From Cristatella mucedo (Eukaryota > Bryozoa > Phylactolaemata > Cristatellidae): a stretch of DNA of 64,000 bases. Below are positions 10,333-21,139 of the stretch, piece by piece (the first letter of the stretch is position 1; every line of letters begins with the position of its first letter). The stretch covers positions 3,739,501 through 3,803,500 of the forward strand of contig WPIO01000028.1 of NCBI GenBank assembly GCA_009760855.2, given 5' to 3'. The translations under genes and the position numbers were made by a program. Below the pieces are notes generated by a model that was not told the DNA's origin, searched no databases, and saw nothing but the letters and a program-made list of their open reading frames with translations.

Positions 10333-11974
10333 TGAGGGCCAGGTGAAGCTTTATCTTCCTTTAAAATATCTTCTAGTCCGTGGATTTCAGTGGATGTTTG
10401 CAGTTAACGTGGCCGTCGGCAGGATTTTGTTTAATCAGGAAATTCAGTCGCGTGCGGCCTCTGCCAAAGGAGCTGCCGTAGCATCCGGTTGGTCTGTTAA
10501 CCCAAAGCGAAGTTTTCACCATGACCCACAGGAAAGATTGGGCTCTTCCACACTTGGCTGCTAGTGCTGGGCTCCTACATCAGGCTTCCAATTACCTCGG
10601 GTCTTATCAGGAAACAATTCCTTTTACTAAAAAAGACCGCATGACGACAACAGTTTGATCTACGTTGGCCCAGACGGGGGCCTCACTTCCACGACTCGTT
10701 CACAGCGAGAATACGTTCTTTCTCGATTTCATTCCAATGCAAAGAGCTGCCATTTCCACGCTACTTACGTCAGCCACTCGTAAGATCACTTTTCTTGGTG
10801 AGCACTTGCGAACACTGTCTACTAATGACTTCGGCCGTCTACTACCGCATATCAAGCGAAGCGCCGCTCGGGCTACGAGTGCTTCGCTACAGAACAGCTC
10901 GCCGCCGCAACGCGCACTGATTCGTAGATTGTGGAGCTACGGAAGGGGATACGGGTGCGGATTATATGGGGGTAAAACGGCCGGTCCTCTGGAGAGCCGC
11001 GAGGTCGCCGGGCCAGCCGTGCCAGTCTCATCCCTCATACTTCGATACATATTCGTCTGCTCGCTGGATCCTCCCAGCACTCGACCTAAAATGTCTGAGG
11101 TGGACGCAGGTGTCTGTCTCGGCCAGCACCGGGTAATAAAACAGTATTAACGATAATGATACCTTCGTATAACTCCCCGGCAGAGCTAAATCTCTCGCTG
11201 GGCAATTCAGACCGGTCGAACGGGCAGAATATTATCTGCCAGTTAGTGAATGACGCAAAGAGGCTACGAGAGATCCGCGCCGCTCACGACGTACGCGCCG
11301 ATCGGCGGCCGAGTTGCCTTAATGGCTGTGCTGCCGGTATGCGCAGCTGCTCCTGCTAGCCAGAGAGGAGCTAGATTGCACAATTAGCGCCGTGACCGTG
11401 CGCTCCGCCGCAGCGGCGGTGCGGCGGAGCGGGCTCGATTGGCGGGCGCTGCAGTTGCACCGCCAAGAGTATCACCCCTCCCCAGCGGCCCCTCGGAAAT
11501 GACAGTAAATGCCACTCTAATCCTGGATCGCGCTCGGCCCTAAGCTCGCATTGCCGCGCGGTGGAAGTGCCTAGTAGTCGCAAATCCAGATCGATAATTC
11601 ATGGCCGTTTCCAAGGTGATAAATATGCACATTTCAGCGGATCGCGACGCGGATGCTGGGCTAATAAATTACGCTGAAGCAGACAGCACTCGCAGCGGTG
11701 TCGAAATAAATGAAGCGCAGCGCTGGCGAAACGGCCGATTAGGATCGCTTAGTACATCGGAAACATATGCCCTTACTACACCCGTGGCTCCTATATAAGT
11801 CACACGATTTTTACCGGGTGAGGAGGAGGTTGCGGCGGCGGCGGGCTTCGTTATTAAGATGGACAGAGCTAGGCCGCAAGCGCGGCGCTCGCATTGGTGC
11901 TAGCACTTGTGCAGAAGCGCAATAAACATCGGCGGAGCTCTGAGCCTTTGAATCACTTGTAGTGGCTCGTAAAT
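10333..11974. other. Unassigned, partly GC-rich sequence
   Basis: No gene or repeat family recognised. An open frame of about 160 codons near 10665-11150 lacks an ATG at its left end and resembles no known protein. GC content rises from about 10.8 kb. Confidence 0.45.
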
Positions 11975-12230
11975 GCGGCGCCCAAATGCACGCAGGTACG
12001 CCGACAACAGAGGAACGGAACGCGCGGCAGCGAGAAGAGCGCCACTACCGTAAGATAACAAGTCCATATCTATGGAGTAAATGCAAAGCGCCTAGATAGG
12101 ATTGAGTTCTACGAGGGTACTTTATCAAGTGTATTATTATTATTATTATTAATGTTATTCTAGAGTAGAGGAGTCTATTTGACGTGCGACGGAGGGCTGC
12201 GGGCGTCGTCTAGCATTAGCCGCGGTGTAC
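11975..12230. repeat. Dispersed repeat family C copy, split by a LINE-A tail
   Basis: Segments on both sides of 12072-12150 match 13035-13185 in order. Shared words are GGAACGC..CGGCAGCGA, AAGAGCGC and AAGTCCATATC on the left, and GTAGA.GAGTCTATTTGAC on the right. The second copy lacks the intervening LINE-A piece, so the two copies together show the filled and empty states. Nature of the repeat unknown. Confidence 0.6.
12072..12150 (+). mobile_element. LINE-A 3' terminal fragment (about 80 bp)
   Basis: Contains GCAAAGCGCCTAGATAGG, a diverged stem-loop and TTTATCAAGTGTATTATTATT. It is an extremely 5'-truncated insertion inside repeat C. Confidence 0.85.
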
Positions 12231-12373
12231 GACAATCTCACAAGGTGCTCTGAGCGCCGCTGAAATGATCGCGCATCTACAAAATCTGGCGGATCCACCA
12301 TTTCACCGCCCTCCGTCCTTCCACAGTGCTTAATTTAAGGCCTTCCTCTTCCGGAATAAAAACATTGAAGAAA

Positions 12374-12532
12374 TGTAATTCCTTTATATAGCGCCCTAAG
12401 AGAGCTTAATCTCCAACCTGGCGCTTTCTGTATGCCGTGGGACTCGACTCTACGGCCTCGACCATGAAATTCATTCACTCTGACCTTGGTTCGAGGCGAG
12501 CACCTTAACCGCCGAGCCAAACCATCGCGGCG
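12374..12532 (-). mobile_element. SINE-A copy, reverse orientation
   Basis: On the minus strand a tRNA-like head (TGGTTTGGCTCGGCGGTTAAGG) and a degraded B box lead to the stem-loop AGGTTGGAGATTAAGCTCTC, GGGCGCTATATAAAGG and the element end. Several changes in the B box suggest an old copy. Confidence 0.75.
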
Positions 12533-12788
12533 GGAGAGAGGAAGCCTAACGCAACTCGCTTGGTTAGGTGTTAGCTTTCGCATCGTCACCTCATTAGGCT
12601 CTAACATTAATTACTGCCGAGCGCTTTCGAATGCCTTGTTAGCAGCCGTCGCTGTAGCTACTGCGTCTTGGCCTTCATCGCTGACAGCCGTCGCGGCTAC
12701 GATCTGGGCTCTGTTGAAAACGCGCTGCAGCGGCTTCCACGTCCGGATGTGGCGAGGCCGCAAATACAGCGCTCATAATAAACAAGTA

Positions 12789-12955
12789 AATCCTAGCTGA
12801 TTGAACAGCTTCTTTTTGCATAGCGACAGCAGAGCCTTTACGGCTATCACCGCCGCATGCAGTGACGATAAAGAATCGCCCACCACAGGAATCGAACCCA
12901 CCGCCTCGGGGCCGAGGTCGTGAAAGCAACCGCTTTATCCAGTGCACACGGCTCA
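12789..12955 (-). mobile_element. SINE-B copy, reverse orientation
   Basis: Minus-strand head with B box GGTTCGATTCC (perfect pol III B-box match), the 11-bp stem before it partly decayed, the body with TTCTTTATCG and the tail GCTGTTCAATCAGCTAGG followed by ATTT. Confidence 0.85.
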
Positions 12956-13019
12956 CCATAATGGCGCTAGTCTCGGCCGAAACGCGACGATTATAGGCGA
13001 AGCCCGTGGCCTTGGATTC

Positions 13020-13205
13020 ACGGCCGACGACTAGTCGGTGCAGCGCCGATGCAGGCAGACGGCAGCGGAACGCGGCAGCGATGAAGAGCGCAGCCCGTTC
13101 ACTGTACCATCCTAGCAAGTCCATATCCCATAGCGTAGACGAGTCTATTTGACCGTGACCGAGGGTCGCAGGCTTTCAATAGATGCCGTCGCGTGCAACA
13201 AACGT
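13020..13205. repeat. Dispersed repeat family C copy without the LINE insertion
   Basis: Matches 11975-12230 minus the LINE-A tail, and also 5990-6095. It serves as the empty-site counterpart. Origin unknown. Confidence 0.6.
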
Positions 13206-13800
13206 CGCACGGCTCAAGGCCTAGAGCGACATCTCAGCTCAATTGCCAAGGCACCATCTGGTGCTCAACTGGGCTCGAGCACAGCCTCACAACGCCGACC
13301 ACTTGGCTTCGGCTTTTAAGGGATGCGAACGAGTAAGAGCCAACCGTGGGACTCGATACAGGCTCTCGGACAGCGAGAGAGCTCTTTTCTTTCTCGAGGA
13401 GCACTTGTGCGGGCGCTGCTCAAAGCGGGGTGTGGGGGGAGGAGGGCGATCGGAAAGCTTCAGGAAAATCCTCGCATTTCTTCTTCTTCCGGCGAGCACC
13501 GCTCGCATCGAGCCCTCCCCAGCCTCGGTAGGCAGACCGGGTGGCGACGTTTCGGCGCATGCGCCAGGCCTGCTCGCCGGCTCGCTCGGCCACCTTACGG
13601 CCGCTCTCGCCTCCGCCACCGCGCAGTCGCCGGCGTAGATGGGAGACCGATCTCGATTCAGCAGGAGCGTAAACGCGGCCATCACTTGACCCCTAGCATC
13701 GCTGTGAGCAACAGGAGAATGTGCGTGGCTCGCCGCGGCGGAAGCAGCGGCGGCGGCCATTAGCGCCTGCCTTGGGCGGCGCATTTACTCGGCGAGTCTT
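13206..13800. other. GC/CpG-rich block, unassigned
   Basis: Open frames of 130-165 codons overlap on both strands, one rich in alanine (minus, from 13784). Their composition follows the GC content and I see no domain, signal peptide with donor, or other coherent gene-start signal. Confidence 0.4.
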
Positions 13801-13834
13801 GCTTTCGTCCTAATTTTTTCCTGCTCGAGTCTCA

Positions 13835-13982
13835 TCACCCTGCTTTTGCCCAGGGGGTACGGTGCTCGCTTTCGACCGCCAGGGGTCGTGGGCTCGAGCC
13901 TGGCGGTGTATGTAAAGCGCCTGGATTGAGATTAAGTTATCTTATATCTTAGAGTGCTATACAAATGAATTATATTTTTTTA
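13835..13982 (+). mobile_element. SINE-A copy (variant head)
   Basis: The head, with CCCAGGGGGTACGGTGCTCGC and B-box region GGGCTCGAGCC, resembles the copy at 53.9 kb more than the main SINE-A type. The 3' part AAGCGCCTGGATTGAGATTA and GTGCTATACAAATGAATTA is the shared LINE-A/SINE-A tail. Confidence 0.75.
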
Positions 13983-14437
13983 TATAGTTGATGCACACGT
14001 CACCGGGACTGGGTGTGGTCCGAGGATTGACGAAGATTCAAATGCTAAACGCGGCTCTACTTCTTGGCAAAGACTCGAGCGAGACTGAATAAACAACCAA
14101 TCGTAGGCGCCGTCGAGGGTACGCCTTCTTCATTGCTTTGAAAAGCGCGGCGGACGACTCAACCGGCGAAAACACCGAAACGTATCACGAGAGTCCCTTT
14201 TTATGGGTCACCACGAGCTTGCCTCGTGAAAATTGGGTACCGAGGCGGCGGGCAATAGTGGCAATCGTGGAAGGTTGAGATTCGCGGGGAGGTGCGTCGC
14301 GAAGGGCCACTCCCTACCTCCCTACCATAAGTAGTTTTCCTAGCATCACTCTGGGGTGGAGCAAGTAGAAAGCGAGACTTCGAGGAAGACTGAGAGTGTG
14401 AAATTCCTACAGGAACAAATACCAAAGTAGGACGAAA
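13983..14437. other. Unassigned sequence
   Basis: Nothing recognised between the SINE and the minisatellite. Confidence 0.5.
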
Positions 14438-14555
14438 GCGGGACAGAAGCGAGGCTCGTCGGCGAGACAGAAGCGAGGCTCGCCGGCGGGACAGAATCGA
14501 GGCTCCCCGGCGGGACAGAATCGAGGCTCCCCGGCGGGACAGAATCGAGGCTTCT
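14438..14555. repeat. 24-bp minisatellite, about five copies
   Basis: Unit GCGGGACAGAATCGAGGCTC plus CCCG, copies starting at 14438, 14462, 14486, 14510 and 14534. Divergence decreases to the right. Since 24 is a multiple of three, the minus strand reads as an 8-residue repeat SLDSVPPG; I consider that incidental. Confidence 0.9.
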
Positions 14556-15044
14556 TAGGGCACTGAGCGAATGCGCCGCACGCAAATCGATGCTATAGCC
14601 GCCCTTGCTCGGCCGATCGCTAAGTCGCTACGTTCGGCCGTTAAGGATCAAGCTAGTAATCAATTTTCTTTCGTGCACGCACGGAAGCACATTAAAGAAA
14701 AGACAGGTCGCCGAAGCAAAATGACGTGGCCCGAGACGGTAGCCGAGCTCGGCAGCAGCTAGAGCACCCGTACTTTAGTGCAAGTCCGTTTAGTTAGCGT
14801 AGAGCAGTCTATTCGGCCGCCGCAGAGGTTACATGTGTGCAACACTAGACAACTTCACGCTTCATCGAAGCCCAAAGTACAAGGACTCACTGATTCTCAA
14901 GTTGGGTTTCTTAACCGGCTAAACATAGCTATGACATGTCCGGTTCTTAATCATCATAATTCAGCGATTATTAGTCAGTTATACTTAATGCTTTGAGCTG
15001 TAACAGATGTTGTCCGCTATGGCTAACCATATAAACACGCTTCC
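14556..15044. other. Unassigned sequence
   Basis: No gene recognised. 14790-14850 has weak similarity to repeat family C (GTAGAGCAGTCTATT). Confidence 0.4.
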
Positions 15045-15118
15045 TTTACGCTATTTGCAAAGTGCCTAGAAATAGATTTAGTTCTCAGACGGCGCTTTAC
15101 AAATTTATCATTGCATTA
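15045..15118 (+). mobile_element. LINE-A 3' terminal fragment
   Basis: GCAAAGTGCCTAGAAATAGA, the loop, and GGCGCTTTACAAATTTATC match the LINE-A end. Extremely 5'-truncated. Confidence 0.8.
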
Positions 15119-15400
15119 TTTTTATGGCCGGTGTCTTTGCAAATTCTCCCCTCCGTAGTTATCAAATAAGCAGCTAAACGCAAGGATAAGGACTTATTAA
15201 GGTATCGGCGTTGTAATGCCCCGCGATTATGAGCTTGACAGCTGAGCCGCGATTGAGAGCTAGAAGCTTTGGCGCTGAATGGGGACGCTTATGAAATAGT
15301 CGCGATAAGCTGAGGCTTATGAGCAGCATTATGTGTAATTATGTACGATAGTGATTATTGTAACTTAAGACCTGGCTACTGTATAAGGCTTAACAAAATA

Positions 15401-15744
15401 CTAGCTGACTTAACTTTTGTATCGTGGCAGAAGAACCTTCAAGGCTATCACCACCGCTTGCTGAGGGCTTAAATAAATAAATAAATCCTAGCTGATTAAA
15501 CAGCCTCTTTTTGTATAGCGATGGAAGAGCCTTTACGGCTATCACCACCACTTGCAGTGGCGATAAAGAATCGCCCACCGCAGGAATCGAACCCACGACC
15601 TCAGGACCGAGGTCATGAGAGCAACCACCTTACCTAGTGTGCCATCACGGCTTAAAAGGACCGCCCACCCCACATAATTCGAACCCACGACCTCGGGGCC
15701 GAGGTCGGGAAAAGCAACCGCCTTAGCTAGTGTGCCATCAAGGC
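15401..15744 (-). mobile_element. SINE-B copy interrupted by a second SINE-B
   Basis: The outer copy's tail and body lie at 15401-15470 and its head at 15653-15744; between them sits a full second copy. Same orientation inside and out. The B box (ATTCGAACCC on the plus strand) and A box (CTAGTGTGCCA) of the outer copy are still recognisable. Confidence 0.85.
15471..15652 (-). mobile_element. Complete SINE-B nested inside an older SINE-B
   Basis: Complete unit: A box TGGCACACTAGG, B box GGTTCGATTCC, the pre-B-box stem, body, CTGTTTAATCAGCTAGG and an (ATTT)n tail. GGCTTAAA occurs at both junctions (15466-15473 and 15649-15656), a plausible target-site duplication overlapping the tail. Confidence 0.88.
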
Positions 15745-15745
15745 T

Positions 15746-17844
15746 TGTGCCTGACCGCAGTCGCTAGCTCTTGGAGCAATGGTCTGCCGGTCGGTGAGTC
15801 TAGCGCTGAGCGTGAGCTGCTGCTGCCGTGAGCCTGTTAGCGAGTCGGCAGGAAGTAAACCGGATGTATCAGCTGTATAATACGAGCTATTTTCGCGCTT
15901 TTACTAATAGGGCGCGATGCTAGCGCTGCGTCCGGAATATTGAGTGCTGCGTTTCATCGCCAGAGTACTGCTAGATTGAGGTCTTTGCACATTGTACGCG
16001 CGTTTCGCCGCTAATCTAACTGGTGAGCGCTGCGAAGTCAGTCACGACAGCGTCCCTGGTAGCTTTTCTGCACTGCCGCTGTCGGCATACCTGCTCTACC
16101 ATAACGACATGAACTTTTATATTAACGTACGGGTACTCTTTATCGCTACCGCACTCTGCTACCATTAGCATACTTGAGGCGGTGCAGCATCTATGACTCG
16201 TTAGCCCAGCTTCGAGGAGCCAGCTTCACCGATATTTGTCACGCATGCGCGTGGACTTGCACCCGACAAGTGTGCTAGGTTTGAGTCAAAGGACTTTAGT
16301 TCAGGAGCCTCTACAGCATGCTCGTAAAGCTGCTGTTGAAATATGGAATGCAGCAATGAATCTGATCTGCTACAAAGAGACCTCATTAATAGCCTGTTTA
16401 GCAGAAATATCAAGCAGAAGCCAGTCTTTTCGCCGCCGACCACTAGAGTCATAAAATAAGATCCGGAAACATAACACCCAAAAAATTCTTCAGAGCACTT
16501 GGCGGCGCCTGCTTTCAGAGTGGTCGTTTGGCTAGCTGAACTTCGAATGCGAAGCGACAGCTTTTAGGGCTGCGTTTGATTTGTTGATCAGATAGTGCTC
16601 ATCGTGATATCTAAGCCTCTTTGAGACCGCTAAAAGCCGTGATGATAGGCCGGAAACAGTCGTATAGGATCTAGTTTGAAATGTTCGTGATTTTTAATGA
16701 TGCACAGCTTACTGTCCATACAGCTCAGTTGAACGAGACCTGCGACAAAGATGACGCTTTACAGTCGATCCGACTTCACGTATTTAACTCTGAGAACTCT
16801 TGAGTACTGGAGTCAAGCTCGGAGTACTGGAGTCTCGGCAGATTGCACCGCGTTTCTGCAAACACCTACTGCACACGTTTGATGAGGTCTCTTTATGATT
16901 ATACAAGGAAATGGCCAATTAAAAATGCCAATATGAGCTGGGTGAGTGCTCGAGATATTTTACTCTGGCTTCTTCCTCGAGATTGGACTTGGGAAAACTT
17001 ATTGCTTGGGCTTTTTCCCCGCGGTCGCTCAAGGGAAATGAGCTCTGATTGAACAATAAGGCCGTTTTTCTTAAGAAGAAAGTCAAAATTAAGGTTTGAA
17101 CCCGCTTAATTCTGTGCCCAGTCACTCCTATGCTTTTACTTGACTTCGCGAGCACTCTCGTGAGCGGCCATGTTAAGTGGAGCATGCTTCGTCGACGACT
17201 CGTGCCACACTATAAGGCGATGACCCTGGCCAATTCCTCTTCATGCCCGTCAATGCGGTCAGTCACCAAGATGCACACCTTCGAGGGAGTGGAGAGCTTG
17301 AGACTAAGTTCAAATTGTCGTGTGAATAATTTTTTGATAGAGAAAATGAATGCAACTTGATTGTAATATGTAAATCGGCAGGGCCCTGTGGCGGTAGTTT
17401 TGCTTGAAAGTACTCCGAAGTGCATTGCTTGTCCACGCGGCACTGTTCATCGATGGCTATCACACACTGCCATGGATTCCATCGATGTGTGCATGGCTGA
17501 TTGGGAATCAGTGGCCAATAACAGACATGTTGTGCAAGAAAGGGCAAGATGATGCGCATAGCTGGAAGGACGTGGCTGTCAAGAAAGCATGCAGCAAAGC
17601 AACAGTAGCAGCAGCAGCAGTTGCGAAAGATGGCCAGACAGAGAGTTCAAGAGTTCAAGGGAAGCAGGGAAAATGGATCGAGCAGTTGCAAATACTGGAT
17701 AAGAATTCCACTGGTGATGAGCCACAGAGCAAATAGATTTATTGTGAATGGTGCATGTGAAAAAGAAAACGAACAGCTATTTTCAAACGTCCTGCGAGGA
17801 TCCTGGCGAACTTGTGAGCGTCTCTTCTGTTGCCGTTCAGCTAG
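15746..17844. other. Unassigned sequence
   Basis: About 2.1 kb without a recognised gene, RNA or dispersed repeat. Open frames stay near 110 codons or less. A frame at 17404-17736 begins with a TTG rather than an ATG and has no known relative. Confidence 0.5.
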
Positions 17845-18335
17845 ATATGTATGTTTGTGTATGTATGTATGTATGTATGTATGTATGTATGTATGTATGT
17901 ATGTATGTATGTATGTATGTATGTATGTACGTCTGTTTGTAATTCCACAAAGCCACACGGACTACATAGGTAATTTGCAGGAGAGTTTTGATTAGCGAAC
18001 ACAAAGCTTGGGCGGCTTTCGGTACGCATTCCGTACTTTTGGTACATTTCGGTACCAGCAGACTTTATCTCACGCAACAAAGAGAACCCGACCGAGAAGC
18101 ATAGCCGAGTCAGGGAAGCTGTTGAAGTAGTGAGCATCATGGAAGTAGCAGCTCAGGACGGTTGGAAAGGATGTGCCGTAGTCGGCAGCAGGAGAGTAGA
18201 CGTCGTTGCGTAAGATTTGCGGAAGCGAGCTCCACAGTCTAGGACCTGCAGAGCAAAGGCTTTTTGTCGCCAGCGGTCTTTAAGTGGAGTAATGGACAGC
18301 TAGTTTAATGTCTATATGGGACCTGAGGGGACGAT
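17845..18335 (-). mobile_element. LINE-B fragment with (ACAT)n tail, reverse orientation
   Basis: The minus strand encodes LCSAGPRLWSSLPQILRNDV, a C-terminal signature of CR1/Jockey-type ORF2 proteins, then YSPAADYGTSFPTVLSCYF, a stop, a 3' untranslated region containing GGTACCGAAA-type words and a run of about 20 CATA units at 17848-17929. The tail abutting the shared 3' end shows that the microsatellite is the LINE's own tail. Copies at 6.2 and 26.1 kb share the region. No intact frame. Confidence 0.7.
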
Positions 18336-18885
18336 GATGCTGAGGCTGACGCAGCAGTTCAGCCATGTATGCAGAAGCCAGGCCGTGGGAGGCCCCGATA
18401 GTAGGACTCGGCATCGGTGGGCGTGCCCTCTAGACTATCGGGTGCCGCCGCTGCTGCTCGAGTAAAGGTGACGCATGAATGCAACGCTTGCACATGCAGG
18501 CTTCTATAGCGGCTTAGTGAATTGATGGGCAGTGCCATTGACCTTAATAGGCTGCTCGCGAGAGGGGCTACGCAGATAAAAAAAAAACGCAAGGAAATTA
18601 AGAGAGCCACGAATAGCGCCCACACTAAGCTGATTGGACTCACGAAAGGGGCGAGTGCGAACTACGCCAGAACCTCTTCCATTCGGACAATTCGCCAGAA
18701 CCTCTTCCATTCGGAGCCGCCAACAGTTTCAATTTTAGATAATTTTCTACTTCGCTATCTATCATGATCACTGCCTTCAGCAGAGTCTTCTCAGAAATGT
18801 AGTGTGTGCGTCTTTAAATTGGGCTTAGCATATTTTGATGCTCTTTCGAAGACTCTTTGTGGGTTTTGTTACTGATTATTAATAG
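18336..18885. other. Unassigned, with a 28-bp-period duplication
   Basis: Contains a direct repeat at 18665-18687 and 18693-18715 (CGCCAGAACCTCTTCC plus ATTCGGA, 23 bp identical). Nothing else recognised. Confidence 0.6.
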
Positions 18886-19092
18886 GACAGCAGAAATTCT
18901 TACAGAACCAGCGAAAACTGGGCATCGTTGGCACTGCTCTGCAATGGTTCAGGTCCTATCTCAGTGGGAGACTCCAGGGCATTGACGTGAATGGACATAG
19001 GATCATCTGAGGTACCTCTGAAATAGGGGGTACCTCAGGGCTCCGCGCTGAGTCCGGTTCTTTTCACGGTTTATACTCTCCCTCTTGCTGAT

Positions 19093-19548
19093 GTGATTGC
19101 TAAGCACAATCTAGGCTTTCACTTCTATGCGGATGACACTCAGTTGTACCTTTGCTTTGATCCCTCCCAGCCTTCGAGCACCTCAAATTCTCTCAAATCA
19201 CTTGTTGCATGCATTGATGACATCCGCTCATGGATGGCAAGAAATTTTCTAAAACTAAATGATGATAAAACTAACTTACTAGTTATGGGCAAACCCAGTG
19301 TGATTCAGAAGTTGGAAAGGCTGACGCTCAAAATTGGCTCTGCCAGCATATCTCCACTTGAATCAGCTCGAAATCTAGGTGTCATATTCCAAAGCGACCT
19401 CTCGTTAGACGACCACATCAGCTCCACAGTCAAATCTGCCTATTTTCAGCTTCATAACATTGCTAAAATTAGGGCTTGTTTAGATAAGGATACCACGTCC
19501 AAGTTGTTCCATGCATTCGTGACATCCCGTCTCGACTTCTGCAACTAA
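19093..19548 (+). pseudogene. LINE-A reverse transcriptase fragment with YADD box
   Basis: The frame holds [16 protein letters not shown] with the two catalytic aspartates of motif C, then the conserved [19 protein letters not shown] and [18 protein letters not shown] blocks. It ends at a nonsense codon within RLDFCN-LLTG. Upstream, the PQGS motif lies in another frame. In an intact element this is the palm and thumb of the enzyme that copies LINE RNA into DNA. Confidence 0.88.
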
Positions 19549-19612
19549 CTGCTTACTGGCCTACCAAAATGTGCGATCAGGCGATTGCAGCTGGTGCAAA
19601 ACTCTGCAGCTA

Positions 19613-19791
19613 AAAACAAAATCCGAGCTGATTAAACAGCCTCTTTTTGTATAGCGATGGAAGAGCCTTTACGGCTATCACCACCGCTTGTAGTGGCGAT
19701 AAAGAATCGCCCACCGCAGGAATCGAACCCACGACCTCGGGACCGAGGTCGTGAAAGCAACCGCCTTACCTAGTGTGCCATCAAGGCTCAC
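19613..19791 (-). mobile_element. SINE-B inserted in LINE-A coding region
   Basis: Full reverse-oriented SINE-B. The LINE reads through on both sides once it is removed: CTCTGCAGCTA on the left resumes at CAGCTAGGCTT on the right, so CAGCTA (19607-19612 and 19792-19797) is a short target-site duplication. B box GGTTCGATTCC and the pre-B-box stem are perfect, suggesting recent origin. Confidence 0.92.
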
Positions 19792-20361
19792 CAGCTAGGC
19801 TTGTCTGTCGTGAGCGTCGCAGTTGCCACATTACTCCACTTCTCGCCGACCGGCACTGGCTACCAGTCAAACAACGGATTGACTTCAAGGTTTTGTCGTT
19901 CACTTTTAGGTCACTTCATTCTATGGCTCCAGCCTATCTCTCAGATATACTACCCCATCAGGCCAAGCATCGTACCACCCGCTTTTCGGAATCCAACAGT
20001 CTCCAAATACATCGTACAAATCTTAAATCCTTTGGTGACCGTGCATTTAGTTCGTATGCTCCCAAAGCCTGGAACTCCCTCCGGACCCGCGTCACAACAT
20101 CCCCTGACTTGACCACATTTAAAAAGAACTTAAAAACACCTATTTAGGACAGCATTTAGTGGGTCTCTGTGATTCGTCCTTGATGTGCTCATGCGTGCTG
20201 CCACTGTGCATGCTGCCACTAACCACATTTGCATGCTGATTCTGTGCATGTCACCCCTAACCATATTATTCATTTTGTTTGATTATCAAGCATGATATTA
20301 CTCACAATTCAATTGCATTTCCCTTTGCAGCAAATGTAAAGCGCCTAGAGAAAGATTAAGT

Positions 20362-20490
20362 GCCGAGCTGGTTTGATCTAGCGGTTAAGGTGCTCGCCCC
20401 GACCAAGGTCTTACTGAGGTCGTGGGCTCGAGCCCCGAGACATATGTGAAGCGCCTGAATAGAGATTAAGTTCTCTTATATTTTATTTAT
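20362..20490 (+). mobile_element. SINE-A inserted in the LINE-A 3' stem-loop
   Basis: Head GCCGAGCTGGTTTGATCTAG, B-box region GGGCTCGAGCCCC, tail GCGCCTGAATAGAGATTAAG then TTCTCTTATATTTTATTTAT. TTAAGT is repeated at 20356-20361 and 20491-20496, consistent with a target-site duplication. It interrupts the very stem-loop that it shares with its host LINE. Confidence 0.9.
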
Positions 20491-20545
20491 TTAAGTTCTC
20501 TGAGGGCACTTTATTAAGTGCATTATTATTATTAAACTCATACCG

Positions 20546-21139
20546 CATGTTATTTAAATATTGAAATGCGCAAGAAACCGTTTCCCGAAATGTATTATTT
20601 CTTTGCTTATGTTTTTCAGATGAGCGAGTTTCGTGTCACAGATTTGACATGTCCAAAAGATGCGATAAGTCATCATCTCCTGTTTTGTGGTGAGCAGAAA
20701 GCAAAAAGCGTTCAGTAATAGCACGTTTGCATTCGCATTTGCACTACACCACCCTTTATACAAGAAGAACTAGTAAGTCTCATTTTTACATTACTACTAC
20801 AGCCTGATTGAAACTCACTGCGACCGTGGCTTCTAGCGTACATCTGAAAGACTGCTGCATACACATCTTTCAGCAGTTCTGAGCTACTCAAAGTGTTCGC
20901 TCTCTTCTCAAGCTTGTACTAAGACACGTAGTAAAAGTAAGTTAAAGTGTTCCACGATCATGAGGCACTGCTGTGTGATTCTCATAAGATTAGGATTAGA
21001 TTGTACATGGAGCACTGACGTCACTATATGCTTAGCTCTCAAATATGAACCGCGTGACATCATCCTGGAAGTGACAGCATTTCGATGGTAGTAACAGTGA
21101 CGCAGTCTGCGGCGGAGCATGGATTTACATAGGATAGGC
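20546..21139. other. Unassigned sequence
   Basis: AT-rich, no gene or repeat recognised. Confidence 0.5.

Larger units (their letters stand above)
18886..20545 (+). mobile_element. LINE-A copy carrying two SINE insertions
   Basis: Starts in the RT finger/palm region (GIVGTALQWFRSYLSG), continues through [10 protein letters not shown] to the C-terminal SFGDRAFSSYAPKAWNS and the 3' end with (ATT)n at 20521-20534. It is split by SINE-B at 19613-19791 and SINE-A at 20362-20490. The coding part has stops and frameshifts, one of them just after RLDFCN at 19546. The LINE is therefore older than both SINEs. Confidence 0.92.

Noticed and set aside
17404-17736. 110-codon frame with hydrophobic start
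   Set aside because: It begins at TTG with no ATG in suitable context, and no family resemblance.
20362-20490. Functional tRNA genes at SINE heads
   Set aside because: A and B boxes are present, but there is no paired acceptor stem or anticodon arm, and each head continues into a repeated SINE body.
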